DNA of 64,000 nt from Paraburkholderia susongensis (GTDB lineage Bacteria > Pseudomonadota > Gammaproteobacteria > Burkholderiales > Burkholderiaceae): assembly GCF_900177725.1 (NCBI RefSeq), contig NZ_FXAT01000013.1, positions 62,001-126,000 of the forward strand, read 5' to 3'. This document shows positions 7,482-16,929 of this stretch, in pieces. The notes beneath the pieces were generated by a model. It saw only the letters and a list, made by a program, of their open reading frames with translations, searched no databases and had not been told where the DNA came from. The position numbers were made by a program, and so were the translations under genes. Each line of letters begins with the position of its first letter. The first letter of the stretch is position 1.

Positions 7482-9207
7482 CTTGCGAAAACTCTGGAAG
7501 TTGCCGGAGGACCGCCTGCTGGTCGAGCAGCTGCGGCTGTTGTACGGCAACGTGGGCGTGTCCGTCATCCCGGCAATCTTATTGGCGCTGTTGCTGGTTT
7601 ACGCCCTGCAAAATGACGTGAACTACCGCGCCTTGATGCTCTGGTGCCCAGCCGTCATTCTTTCCAAGCTCTACGCCGCATTCGACGCTCGCAAGCGTCT
7701 GGCCGGTGTCATCGCGCCCGCTCAGGCCCGCAAGCTGGTCGTCAACCTGGTCGTCATGCATGCCGTGGATGGCGTTGCTTGGGGGGCACTGGCCTGGGTG
7801 GCCCTGGGTAGTACGACCACGACCGGAAGCATCATGGTGCTTGCGGTACTGACGGGCATATTGGGCAGTTCGATGTCCTTGCTTGCGCCGGTATTGCCCG
7901 CCTTCTTCTCATTCTCGTTGGCCGTGATACTGCTGGCGACGTCGTGGCTGTGGCTGTCGGGAGACTCGGCTTATCGGGCACTGTCACTGACAGGATTGCT
8001 ATACGCGGTCAGCCTGGTTGGGCAGGCCCGTAACAGCAATGTCGCGGCGTTGGCCGCCATCAGGCTGCGCTTCGAAAATCTTGACCTGATCAGGGCCGCA
8101 GAGGACGCCAGACGCACGGCTGAATATGCAAATCTGGCCAAAACCAAGTTTCTCGCCGCCGCCAGCCACGACCTGCGCCAACCGATTCACGCGCAGGGTT
8201 TATTTCTCGATGTCCTCGCGCACAGTGGACTATCGAAGCATCAAAGTGACGTGCTGAACAGCGCCCAATCCGCCTGGCAGGCATCCAGCGACATGCTTGA
8301 TGCACTGCTCGACTTTTCCCGCATCGAAGCAGGCGTGGTTCAGCCATGCCCCCTACCCTTCGATCTACAGGGCCTGTTGAACAAAGTCGAGAATGACCTG
8401 GCGCCGCTGGCCGATGCCAAAGGCCTGGTCTATCGTTCGCGCGAGACCAGCGTGACGGTGGACTCCGACGCCAGCCTGGTTGAAATGGTTTTACGCAACC
8501 TCGTCTCAAATGCGATCCGCTACACGGCGCATGGTGGCGTTCTGGTAGCGTGCCGTCGCCGGGCGCAGCATGTCCAGGTGGAGGTTTGGGACACTGGGGT
8601 GGGCATTGCCGCGGCGGATCAGCAAGATATCTTTCGCGAGTTTCATCAGCTTGGTAATCCAGAACGGGACCGCAACAAGGGGCTGGGCCTGGGCCTGGCT
8701 ATCGTACAGGGCTTGTCTACCGCAATGAACCTGGAGCTCTCGCTTTCTTCGCGGCCTGGTAAAGGGAGCGTATTCAGGTTCGTCTTGCCGTTGACTGAAC
8801 TGGCTTCGCCACTCCAAGCGCCAGGGCTCCTCGGTACGTTGCCCAAAGATTTGCGTGTGCTGGTGATCGACGATGACGAAGCGGTCTGTTCGGGCATGGT
8901 GCGTTTGTTGGAGAGCTGGGGATGCCAATGCCAGGCGGCAAGCTCTGTTAAGGACGCGATAGCTGCTGCACGTGTGTGTGCACCGTCGATCATCATCAGC
9001 GACTATCGACTTCGCGAACAACAGACTGGGGCACAAGTCATCAGTGCTTTGCGCGCCGCAGCAGGGATGAATCTACCGGCATTGATCATCACGGGAGATA
9101 CGGCTCCCGAGCGGCTTCGCGAGGCGTCCGCAAGTGGCGACCCATTGCTGCACAAGCCTGTTAAGCCCGAACAGCTTTATCAGGCATTGATGAGACTCGT
9201 TGTTTGA
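7465..9207 (+). CDS. Hybrid sensor histidine kinase with multi-spanning membrane sensor and receiver
   Basis: A 580-residue hybrid kinase. The first 200 residues hold several hydrophobic segments (e.g. VSVIPAILLALLLVYAL, GSIMVLAVLTGILGSS, FFSFSLAVILLATSWLW), giving about six membrane spans and no large periplasmic loop. The H-box is AAASHDLRQPIHAQGLFLDV, followed by an ATPase domain with NLVSNAIRYT, VEVWDTGVGI and GLGLGLAIVQGL. The C-terminal receiver (around 465-580) has VIDDDEAV and the phospho-Asp in IIISDYRLREQQTG. The ATG at 7465 overlaps the end of the upstream response regulator gene; earlier in-frame starts would run deep into that gene. The HDLRQP H-box is typical of HPK subfamilies with membrane sensors; the signal is unknown. 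Confidence 0.9.
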   Translation: MDWSPDLRKLWKLPEDRLLVEQLRLLYGNVGVSVIPAILLALLLVYALQNDVNYRALMLWCPAVILSKLYAAFDARKRLAGVIAPAQARKLVVNLVVMHAVDGVAWGALAWVALGSTTTTGSIMVLAVLTGILGSSMSLLAPVLPAFFSFSLAVILLATSWLWLSGDSAYRALSLTGLLYAVSLVGQARNSNVAALAAIRLRFENLDLIRAAEDARRTAEYANLAKTKFLAAASHDLRQPIHAQGLFLDVLAHSGLSKHQSDVLNSAQSAWQASSDMLDALLDFSRIEAGVVQPCPLPFDLQGLLNKVENDLAPLADAKGLVYRSRETSVTVDSDASLVEMVLRNLVSNAIRYTAHGGVLVACRRRAQHVQVEVWDTGVGIAAADQQDIFREFHQLGNPERDRNKGLGLGLAIVQGLSTAMNLELSLSSRPGKGSVFRFVLPLTELASPLQAPGLLGTLPKDLRVLVIDDDEAVCSGMVRLLESWGCQCQAASSVKDAIAAARVCAPSIIISDYRLREQQTGAQVISALRAAAGMNLPALIITGDTAPERLREASASGDPLLHKPVKPEQLYQALMRLVV

Positions 9208-9423
9208 ATTCGGCACGCGCCTCGGCCTGGGTCAGCTTGACCAGGCGACAGGCCGCGTTGCCGGGCGTGACGTACGCGAACAGGTTGCACGGTCTGGCGG
9301 CTAGCGCGGTCTGGCAGGCGCGGTTTGCCTGGGCCGGCGAAACGCGTCCGAGGGTGGACACAGGGGCCACACGTAGTCGGCGCTCGCGAACGGCCGCTCT
9401 CAAGTAGCCAGGCGATACTATCG

Positions 9424-10344
9424 CTATCCCACTCCGAAGGACTGCGGGTCTGCCTGACGCCTTAGCTCTTCTGTTGTTTCTCCTTTGCCGTCTGGCTTCC
9501 AGCCGGGTGGTTTGGCTACGTAGCCGTAAATATCGCGTACAGAACGCGCGGACAGGAGGTCACGCCACAACGTGTGCCAGTGCTGGAACTCGATAGTGAG
9601 CAGGTTATAGGACGTGACTCGCCGGACCAGACCGAAGCGACATGGCACGTCGCGCATCTCTGCAATATAGGTACCAAACAGCCGATCGAACACGATCAGC
9701 ACGCCGCCATAGTTTCCATCAAGGTATTCGAGGTTGGACGCATGATGCACGCGGTGTGCCGAAGGCGTGTTGAGAATCCATTCAAGCGGTCCGAGGCGTG
9801 GAATCCAGGTGACGTGCAGCCAGAACTGGTAAAGCAGGTTGAGTGAAAGCAGCAGCATCACGCTCTGGGGTGGAATGCCGAGTAGCGGCGCGGCCACGAA
9901 AAACAGCGTCGATCCAGTCAGACGGCCAGTCCAGCCGATACGGTACGCGGTGGACAGGTAGAGTTGATTCGGTGAATGGTGGACCGCGTGGGTGCACCAG
10001 AACCAACGCGTCCGGTGGGCCGCGCGGTGGTACCAGTAATAGCAGAACTCCTGAACAACGAAGCAGGCCAGCCACCCGCTCCAATGGTTCATCGGCAACG
10101 TCCAGAGCCGGTGCCGCCAGACCCAGTTCATTGCATCGCTCCAGAACACCAGTGGCAGCATCCAGCGCAACGGGTACTCACGAACGAGAAAGTCGGCCAC
10201 TGACACGCTGCCTGCCTTCCAGTCATAGCCATGCCAGCCGCGTCGGACAACGAACACCAGAGCCTCGGCCATTGAAGCGACGAGGACCAGGGCATTGGCG
10301 TATTTGAGTACCGTTAGCAGCACAGGCATGGCCGGATCATCCAA
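9424..10344 (-). CDS. Sterol desaturase / fatty acid hydroxylase family protein
   Basis: A 306-residue integral membrane di-iron enzyme of the fatty acid hydroxylase superfamily. The His clusters that bind the di-iron centre are visible in order: YHRAAHR (around 105), HAVHH (around 118) and HRVHH (around 197). A further hydrophobic span, PQSVMLLLSLNLLYQFWLH, lies between the second and third. Several membrane segments surround them. The family hydroxylates or desaturates lipids, carotenoids or alkylglycerols; the substrate here is not predictable. It sits alone on the minus strand between the hybrid kinase and the LytTR pair. About 215 bp downstream of the kinase gene (9208-9423) nothing is supported. 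Confidence 0.85.
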   Translation of the reverse strand: MDDPAMPVLLTVLKYANALVLVASMAEALVFVVRRGWHGYDWKAGSVSVADFLVREYPLRWMLPLVFWSDAMNWVWRHRLWTLPMNHWSGWLACFVVQEFCYYWYHRAAHRTRWFWCTHAVHHSPNQLYLSTAYRIGWTGRLTGSTLFFVAAPLLGIPPQSVMLLLSLNLLYQFWLHVTWIPRLGPLEWILNTPSAHRVHHASNLEYLDGNYGGVLIVFDRLFGTYIAEMRDVPCRFGLVRRVTSYNLLTIEFQHWHTLWRDLLSARSVRDIYGYVAKPPGWKPDGKGETTEELRRQADPQSFGVG

Positions 10345-10438
10345 AGGGTGATATCAGCCAGCGTAGTTTGGGGCTCCCGGCGTAGCAATCCGCCTGGGAC
10401 GAGTTGGGTCTGCCGCGGGGCAGATTGGGTGATCCGCG

Positions 10439-11143
10439 CTATTGCCGCAGACGCTGCATCAGCGTTTCGCGATGCTGTCGGCTGCAGGGGACCTCGACAC
10501 CACTGTGCAGCACCACTGTGGCATCGCCTTTGCCGCGCGGCCGCACAGCGAGCACTGCGGCGAGCGCCACCGCAGCGCCGCGATGCGTGCGGACAAATGC
10601 AGGGGCGAGATCATTGAGCAAAGCGGCCAGCGTGCGTCGTATCAGCAGGCTGCGTCCGGGAAGATGGATGTTGACGTAGTTGTCGGCCGCCTCCAGCCAT
10701 TCGATATCCGCGCAGTGCACGACATGCGTTTGTCCCCGATCTGCGATCACCAAATGCGCCGGCATGCCAACGCTCGGACGAGCCGCACCGCGGACAGGCT
10801 CGCGCAACCGCTGCACGGTACGCGCGAGACGCTCCGGCTCGACAGGTTTCAAAAGGTAGTCGACTGCCTGGGCGTCGAAGGCCCGCAATGCATACTGATC
10901 GAACGCGGTAACAAATACCACCGCTGGAGCATTGTCCGGCAACGACGCTGCCACGTCGAAGCCGTCGATCTCAGGCATCTGTACGTCGAGGAAGATCACG
11001 TCCGGCTGCAACTGCGCAGCCAGCATCAGCGCTGTTGCACCGTCGGCGGCTTCGCCAATCACCTCGACATCGGGAGATGCCTGAAGCATACGCAGCAGCT
11101 TCCCGCGAGCAAGTGCCTCGTCGTCGACAATCAGTGCGCGCAT
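10439..11143 (-). CDS. LytTR-type response regulator
   Basis: A 234-residue regulator. Receiver at 1-120: ALIVDDEALARGKL, phospho-Asp in DVIFLDVQMPEIDGFD, Thr in VVFVTAFDQ, Lys in YLLKPVEPERL. LytTR DNA-binding domain at about 135-232: HLVIADRGQTHVVHCADIEWLEAADNYV and FVRTHRGAAVALAAV. This is the AlgR/LytR/YehT class, which binds DNA with beta-strands. The gene overlaps the end of the LytS-like kinase by 13 bases, so they are coupled. Target genes unknown. Confidence 0.9.
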   Translation of the reverse strand: MRALIVDDEALARGKLLRMLQASPDVEVIGEAADGATALMLAAQLQPDVIFLDVQMPEIDGFDVAASLPDNAPAVVFVTAFDQYALRAFDAQAVDYLLKPVEPERLARTVQRLREPVRGAARPSVGMPAHLVIADRGQTHVVHCADIEWLEAADNYVNIHLPGRSLLIRRTLAALLNDLAPAFVRTHRGAAVALAAVLAVRPRGKGDATVVLHSGVEVPCSRQHRETLMQRLRQ

Positions 11144-12213
11144 GGCAGGCTCACCCCAACTATCAGGCCGTTTCCCGGCCGCAGTCGCAATTCAAGGCTC
11201 GCCTGCGTACCGTACAACGATTGCAGACGGCGCTCGAGGTTACCAAGACCCACACCACGCCGTTCAGGAAGACGCTGCAGATCCCCATCGTCCTCGAACT
11301 CGATCTTCAGCCGGTTCACACTACGCTTGATGCGTATTGCAATGTGCGTCAACGCGCTGCGCTTCTCGACAACATGACGGAAGCAGTTTTCCAGCAGTGG
11401 TTGAAGTCCGAGTGTGGGGACGCGGCAATCCTGTGTATTGGCGTCGACCTCCCATGAAATCCGGACGCGATCAGGGAAACGTTGAACCATGATGTCTGCA
11501 TAGGCGCGCAGCAAAGTCAGCTCGTCGGCCAGTGACTGCTCTGGACGCTGACTTGCGTCGGTCGCCGCGCGCAACAGGGTCGCCAGACGGGTGAGCAGGA
11601 TGTCGGCCGCGTCGGGATCAGTATGGATCAACGATGAAACGCTGTTCAGCGCGTTAAACAGAAAGTGGGGTTGCAGTTGCTGGGTCAGTTGTGCGAGTTG
11701 CGCCTGTCGCGCGAGGTTCGCCTGCTTCTCGGCGGCCAACCGCTCTTCTACCCACGCCCTGTAGGACCGGACGCCGAAAAGGATACCGCTGAACAACGCA
11801 TAGAACATGACGAAACTCGTCGCTTCGTAGGCCATCACTTCGAGCCACGGTCCGTGCTGGTACCTGGAGCCCGCCAGTGCATAGATACCAAATCGCAACG
11901 CATACATTGCGGTGATATACGCGACCATTTGCAGCGGCATCGACGCCCAGGAGTGGAGAAACCATCGCAGCGGCTGGTTGAGAAGACTATCGCGCCAATC
12001 CCTACGCCTGATGTGCACTGCAATCAGCACCGTGGCAGCAAGCGCTGAGGTGCCGTTGTTGACAAGCGGCCGCCAGAACTGCAGCCTGCCTGACCACAGC
12101 GACTCCTGAATCCCAAGAGCCAGCATGAGTAGCCAGAACGTAGCCCACACCCAAAGCAGGCGTCGCCATAAGATCATCGGTTTGGGTTCGACGAAGAGAT
12201 AACTAGTGTTCAT
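11131..12213 (-). CDS. LytS/YehU-type sensor histidine kinase
   Basis: A 360-residue kinase with four predicted membrane spans in the first 150 residues (e.g. LLWVWATFWLLMLALGI, GTSALAATVLIAVHI, MPLQMVAYITAMYAL, FVMFYALFSGILFG). A short coiled coil rich in Ala/Gln follows, then the His_kinase domain with the phospho-His in LQPHFLFNALNSVSSLIH. The ATPase domain has LGLQPLLENCFRHVVEKR and RRGVGLGNLERRL. This is the standard partner of LytTR regulators, and the overlapping downstream gene encodes one. It has no extracellular sensor domain, so a membrane-embedded signal or accessory protein is likely. Confidence 0.88.
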   Translation of the reverse strand: MNTSYLFVEPKPMILWRRLLWVWATFWLLMLALGIQESLWSGRLQFWRPLVNNGTSALAATVLIAVHIRRRDWRDSLLNQPLRWFLHSWASMPLQMVAYITAMYALRFGIYALAGSRYQHGPWLEVMAYEATSFVMFYALFSGILFGVRSYRAWVEERLAAEKQANLARQAQLAQLTQQLQPHFLFNALNSVSSLIHTDPDAADILLTRLATLLRAATDASQRPEQSLADELTLLRAYADIMVQRFPDRVRISWEVDANTQDCRVPTLGLQPLLENCFRHVVEKRSALTHIAIRIKRSVNRLKIEFEDDGDLQRLPERRGVGLGNLERRLQSLYGTQASLELRLRPGNGLIVGVSLPCAH

Positions 12214-12588
12214 TTCCCTGGCTCATTTATGCTCTGCCACGACACAGGTTTCGCCACGTGCCATATTTCGACCATGCCCAATGGCGGTTGCCTCACCCCC
12301 CCAGTCCTGGCGAACTCTGAATATGGTAATAGCAAAAACTTCTCCGGGGGCAATGCGAGACCCTGCCTCCGTGGACTATTGGCGATTGGCGATGGACAAG
12401 TATCACCGAAGTGCAATGGGTCCGGACAGACAAGTCGATCCACTGCGAAAATGCCTGTGTCAACTCTGTCGACTGTCGGATGGGATGCGGAGAAGAGACA
12501 TTCGCGACGGATGACTGAGCGGCCGAAACTGACCGAACGGAGCCTGATGCGGTCGATATAGATGCCCAAACCGGTTTATCTATCTGCC
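12214..12588. other. Non-coding gap
   Basis: Between the LytS-like gene and the O-methyltransferase. The open frames are short, have no domain character and disagree with one another. I see no clear promoter, repeat or RNA. Confidence 0.4.
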
Positions 12589-13272
12589 TCAGACGTGGTC
12601 GTTCACGATCGCGATCATGAAGCCGTCCCACCCTTTACTGCCAACCGTTTGCAAAGCCGTGGCGGTCAGGCGAGGCTCATCGGCGATCATATCGAAGAAG
12701 CGGCGAACACCCTGCACCCGAGGGTCCACGCTGTCAGGATCAGTGATCGCTCCGTCTCGTACGACGTTGTCACCGATGATGACGGTCCCGGAACGTGACA
12801 GCCGAAGCGCCCATTCAAGATATGCAGGATTATTCTGTTTGTCCGCATCAATGAAAACGAGATCGAAGGGTTCTTCGGCAGGTAGTCTTGCCAAGCTCTC
12901 CAGCGCCGGAGCCACATGCAGTTCCACAACGTTGGCAAGCCCGGCCCCTTCAATATTTAATTGTGCCACTTTGGCGTGTGCAGCATCTGCCTCGAGCGTG
13001 ACGACTTTGCCACCTTCAGGCAACGCGCGAGCGAGCCAGATGGTGCTATATCCGCCGAGTGTCCCGATTTCTAACACGCGACGCGCGCGTATCATGCGCG
13101 CGAAAATATGCAGTAGTTTCCCCTGGTTGGGCGCGACATCATGCGGCGGCAGATCGGCAGCGGTATTCGCGGAAAGTGCATTCTTCAAAGCATCATCAGA
13201 ATGCACAAGCCGATCGACAATGTATTCATCGTCACTAGTCCAGGCAGCTTGCATATTTAACGCTCCCGACAT
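12589..13272 (-). CDS. Class I SAM-dependent O-methyltransferase (Methyltransf_3 family)
   Basis: A 227-residue cytosolic methyltransferase similar to catechol/caffeoyl-CoA O-methyltransferases. Motif I is VLEIGTLGGYSTIWLARALP (around 66-85), the acidic SAM ribose contact is in VVTLEADAAHA, the metal-binding Asp region is in FDLVFIDADKQNN (around 135-147), and the second metal motif is GTVIIGDNVVRDG. Length fits the family (about 220 aa). An internal Met seven residues in is an alternative start. It stands alone; a phenolic substrate is usual for the family but not shown by the context. Confidence 0.88.
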   Translation of the reverse strand: MSGALNMQAAWTSDDEYIVDRLVHSDDALKNALSANTAADLPPHDVAPNQGKLLHIFARMIRARRVLEIGTLGGYSTIWLARALPEGGKVVTLEADAAHAKVAQLNIEGAGLANVVELHVAPALESLARLPAEEPFDLVFIDADKQNNPAYLEWALRLSRSGTVIIGDNVVRDGAITDPDSVDPRVQGVRRFFDMIADEPRLTATALQTVGSKGWDGFMIAIVNDHV

Positions 13273-13544
13273 GAGTTATAGAAGAAAGTCCTCTAGATTG
13301 CCGGCGCCCCCTTCAAGTGTCCCTTCATGGTCGACCCGGTCCGACAGCGAACGCATCAAACCGACCCATTAGGGACCTTCAGCTTTCTCGAGAACGGACA
13401 TTCCGTCTAGATCAGCCAATGTTGTGTACTCTCACGCAGAGCAAGAGGCACATTAGTGCGCGCCCACAGGACCGACAGCGCCGCGAACGTCTGAGGCAAT
13501 TGCAATCGATCGGCAACTAGGCTATCAACCCAGAAAGGAACAGT

Positions 13545-13940
13545 ATGGGATACATGACAAGTGACGAAATTAACAAGCACGGCCGCCGCTGGGGCGTGCG
13601 AACGGATGTTCGCGATGGCACGAATTACCACTCGACCGAAAGTGAGCGTGAAAACTACATCGCAGCGCAGAATTCCAATGCACCTTTCCGCGTGGCGGCG
13701 CTCATCACCAGAGACGCGGCACTGCACAATCTGGCGCTTGATTTCATGCGCAGGGCCGACACGCTCGACGCGGCCGCCCGTGACACGTGGTTCGAAATGA
13801 ACGAGCGCGGAATCAGGGAGTGCTGCGACTGGCCGATAGCCGTCGCGCATGTTCTGTCTACGCGCGAGCAAATTGAGAGTCTGGCGGAAGCCCGAGCGGC
13901 AGGCGAACGTCGGCAACGGGAACGTGAACGGAGACAGTAA
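13545..13940 (+). CDS. Hypothetical protein
   Basis: A 131-residue uncharacterised protein. AGGAACAG precedes the ATG at 13545; a second ATG follows three codons later (MGYM). It is hydrophilic, with no signal peptide or membrane span. The middle is helical and Ala-rich (AALHNLALDFMRRADTLDAAARDTWF), and the end is a charged tail (AGERRQRERERRQ). I do not recognise the family. The frame is supported by its length and ribosome binding site only. It lies just left of transposon debris, in a gene-poor stretch. Confidence 0.5.
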   Translation: MGYMTSDEINKHGRRWGVRTDVRDGTNYHSTESERENYIAAQNSNAPFRVAALITRDAALHNLALDFMRRADTLDAAARDTWFEMNERGIRECCDWPIAVAHVLSTREQIESLAEARAAGERRQRERERRQ

Positions 13941-14093
13941 GCCGACTATTGCCTGACGCGGTTGGCCGTAGCCGCCCCATCCGCGCCGCTCACTATGAAG
14001 TTTCGACCGACCGTTCCCTGGCCGGTCTCAGCCGTTCGGGTCCCAGCCTTTCGATAGCCAAACGTTGTCACCGAGACGATAGCCAGATAGCTG

Positions 14094-14309
14094 TCAGCCA
14101 GAGGTATAGGTCGGTTGACGACCCGACACGCCCGGTGCGTAAGGCTTTGCGCCGATAAACAGCGCCTTCAGATCGCCGTCCGGAGAATACAGGCTGAGCT
14201 GCCCGCGCTGCTTAAGGTTCTGGTTATACTCACGGGGATTGGTCACTCGGCAACCGGGTTCGCGTCGTTTGCGCGACTCGCCTGTCTTCGTTGAGGCCTT
14301 GTACGGCAT
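14094..14309 (-). pseudogene. IS5-family transposase, N-terminal fragment
   Basis: About 71 codons matching, from memory, the N-terminus of Burkholderia-type IS5 transposases: MPYKASTKTGESRKRR, RVTNPREYNQNLKQRGQLSL, then GVSGRQPTYT. The full protein is around 300 residues or more and continues with a DDE domain. Here the frame stops straight after the GVSGRQPTYT motif, so the catalytic part is gone. No inverted repeats or target duplication could be placed. It is a relic that marks past insertion and deletion next to the broken gene at 14398. Confidence 0.65.
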
Positions 14310-14397
14310 GCCGTCGATTTCAACTCGTGTCCCGATTCGCCCCTTCTGCTATACCACGATTGCTCATCAAAGCCCCCTTCCGGACAAGGCCCATCTT

Positions 14398-15409
14398 ATG
14401 CTGCCTCTCAGCGAACGATCCACAGAACACTTTAAGGCCACGCAGCCGGACACCCGACTCGATCTCGGACGCATTTTGAAAGCGAGGCAGGTGATTTCAC
14501 GGGTGTTTCGCGACACGCCGCAATTCGATTGCCCCGCTCTTGGAGACCTGCTGGGCTGCGAACTCGTCATCAAACTTGATGACCGCGAACCCGATCGGAT
14601 GCTTCAAGGGGCGCGGGGCTGATGTCGTGGTGTCACGTCTCGCAGGAAGCCCGGGGCCAAGGGGCGCCGTCTGCGCAAGCGCTGGCAATCTCGGGCAGGC
14701 ACTCGCCTATAGTGGCCACGCACGCGGAATCGATGTCACGGTGATTGCGGGCACAAGCGCCAATGTCGCGAAAATTGACCGGATCCGTCGGCTGGGCGCG
14801 GCAGTCGAACTGGTCGAGGGAGACATCGAGAATGCGCGTGAGCGTGCCCGGGAAATCGCAGCCCATGGCGATGCGTTTCTCGTGGAGGACAGCGAAAACC
14901 TCGACACCTGTGAAGGCGCGGGCACCATCGGCCTTGAGCTCCTCGATGGGTTCGATCGCATCGATACAATCCTGCTCGCGCTTGGCGGAGGCGCTTTGGC
15001 CACCGGTGTGGGTCATGTCTTCAAGACCTTGTCACCAGCGACGGAAGTCGTATGCGTGCAGCCAATAGGTGCTCCTGCAATGGCCATGTCTTGGCGGGCA
15101 CGGTCGATCGTTACCACTGAGCGCACCGATACGATCGCCGATGGCGTCGCGGGCCGGTTTCCCATTTCGGCGGTGCTTGGCGATCTGCTCGCCATCGCAG
15201 ATCACGTCCCGCTGGTCAAAGAAGAGAGCATCGTAGCGGGCATGCAAATGCTCTATCGGCACGCTGCCCTTGTCGTGGAACCTTCGGCCGCCCTCGGCAT
15301 CGCAGCAATCCTGGAAGACCCCTTGCGTTACCGCGGCAAGCGCGTGGCCGCAGTGATCTGCGGTTCGAATGTCCTGCCCGACTCATTTAGTGCATGGATG
15401 CAGGCTTAG
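14398..15409 (+). pseudogene. Threonine dehydratase-like PLP enzyme, broken by a +1 frameshift
   Basis: Two overlapping frames join into one fold-type II PLP enzyme of about 336 residues, the normal length for a threonine dehydratase/ammonia-lyase relative. Frame 1 (ATG 14398) gives 63 residues ending LVIKLDDR. Removing one G at about 14587 gives NPIGCFKGRGAD, whose Lys is the expected PLP Schiff-base residue, and continues to the stop at 15407-15409. Further family motifs: CASAGNLGQALAYSG, LALGGGALATGVG and EPSAALGIAAIL. The rest is undamaged, so the lesion is recent or a sequencing error. It lies next to the IS5 fragment. Confidence 0.75.
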
Positions 15410-16347
15410 GTAGTGCAACAAGGCCAAGCGGGGCGCTACTCACGCATGTCATGTTGGACTATCAGTAAGGAACATCTCCCGCAGTCTTGGGGCATTAGCA
15501 CTTAGCCACTGCTCCTCCCCGGTTGTCAACGATCTACCCGCTGATGTCGAGCGGCTGAAAGTGGCCGAACACGGTCCGATAGCGACCGCCCCTGGTCGAC
15601 CCATTGCCAACGATCGACTTGCTTTCGACGTAATGACCGATGCCAGGTTATTTTCAGCCGTTGGCAAGCGTGTTCTACGCAGCCGGAAGCGGGTCCCTGC
15701 CGTCACCCTTGCTCAGCAACATCCAATGCGGCAACAACAGCTGTTTCGCGCAAGGTTTGTTAAAGCCATCGCGAATGGAAGCTAAATCCAAGTTTACCGT
15801 TGGAGCGAAAACGTCAATGAAACGAGACGTTGAAGATAGTCTACGAAAAGTACCTTTGCCGCTGCCAGGCATCCTGTTTCGCGAAGCTGTCGCTTGGCAG
15901 ACATCAAAGAGATATCTAAAGACTTTCGGTGAGTTCTGGTCGTAAGAATTTCAAAAGCCACGATACGATTAGCGCCGAAGAAGTGTGACTTGCCGCACAG
16001 AGAAGAAAATCGGCCGGATCATTATAGTAAGCGCGTAGCCCACCTCCCCGGACTCCTCGTGACTCGCGCCCGTGGGTCAACTACGCGGACGCCGAGTTTC
16101 AATCAACAGGACGCCCGTGCGCGTGCTCCCCATCGCGCTGCCTGTCACGCCAGCTCTTGTCGTCAATTATGCTCAAGCCGTCCCTGTGACGGCCCGAAAA
16201 AAACTATGGATTGCCGTAACACATGACCGGAGCCCTGATCGGGAGAACGACGACTGCGCAGCCATACTGAAATTTTTCGCGTATCTCGGGGTTGAGGTAA
16301 CTCATGAGAAGGTGACATCTGCGATTCCATCGCGAAAGGAGACCGTT
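15410..16347. other. Gene-poor region, no supported gene
   Basis: About 940 bp with several short open frames on both strands, none with family features, signal peptide or convincing ribosome binding site. Composition is lower in GC than the neighbours in places (around 15780-15990). It looks like degraded intergenic sequence of the kind found around old insertion sites. Confidence 0.4.
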
Positions 16348-16370
16348 ATGCTCGCCTGCAGCTGGTCCCC

Positions 16371-16733
16371 GTGGCTGCTGCTCTGATGTTGTCTGCGGGC
16401 GGCTTGAGCCCCGCAATGGCAGAAGACAAAGCGATGGACACGAAAGGTGACAGAGTCGAAAAGATATTGCTGGAGAACGATAAGGTGCAGGTTCGGGAGG
16501 CTACGTGGAAACCCGGACAAATCCGGGCGGTTGAAACCGTGGGCAACCGCGTCGTGCGCGTCAAGAAGGGCGGCACGCTTTTAAGAATTTACCTGTATGG
16601 CAAAACGAATGAAATCGTCTTTAAGACCGGCGACGTAAAGTGGTTTGACGAATCAAATGGATCAACCACGGCATATTCCATAAAGAATGTTGGCAAGACT
16701 GAGGTTGTGCTTTACGCGGTCGTTTTGAAATAG
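16371..16733 (+). CDS. Small exported cupin-like protein (start region irregular)
   Basis: About 120 residues: a hydrophobic signal (AAALMLSAGGLSPAMA) and a single beta-sandwich, cupin-like domain (VQVREATWKPGQIRAVETVG ... GGTLLRIYLYGKTNE ... YSIKNVGKTEVVLYAV). It lacks the His-rich metal motif of enzymatic cupins, so a binding or structural role is likely. The coordinates begin at an in-frame GTG with no ribosome binding site. A good AAAGGAG site instead precedes an ATG at 16348 that is one frame off and stops after 12 codons. Codons between 16350 and 16371 in the body frame (RLQLVPV) complete a normal signal peptide, so a one-base loss near 16356 is plausible and the gene may be inactive. 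Confidence 0.6.
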   Translation: MAAALMLSAGGLSPAMAEDKAMDTKGDRVEKILLENDKVQVREATWKPGQIRAVETVGNRVVRVKKGGTLLRIYLYGKTNEIVFKTGDVKWFDESNGSTTAYSIKNVGKTEVVLYAVVLK

Positions 16734-16929
16734 CTTTAAGCACGGCAGGGGTGGTTCGCAATTCGAGTAATTTTGAGTTTGGACACAGTCCCCTCGCCTC
16801 TGCCGTCGTTCGACGCCGCCAATACTCACCACGTGTCCAGGACATGTAGCGGGCACAGTCCAGAATCTCCTTTTTCAGTCTTGGCTTGGCGGCATCCGCT
16901 GGCGAGTATTATCTTGAATGGAGTAGACA

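Noticed and set aside
9161..9403. Short minus-strand ORF after the hybrid kinase
   Set aside because: Overlaps the kinase end, no ribosome binding site or domain; I left the gap 9208-9423 unannotated.
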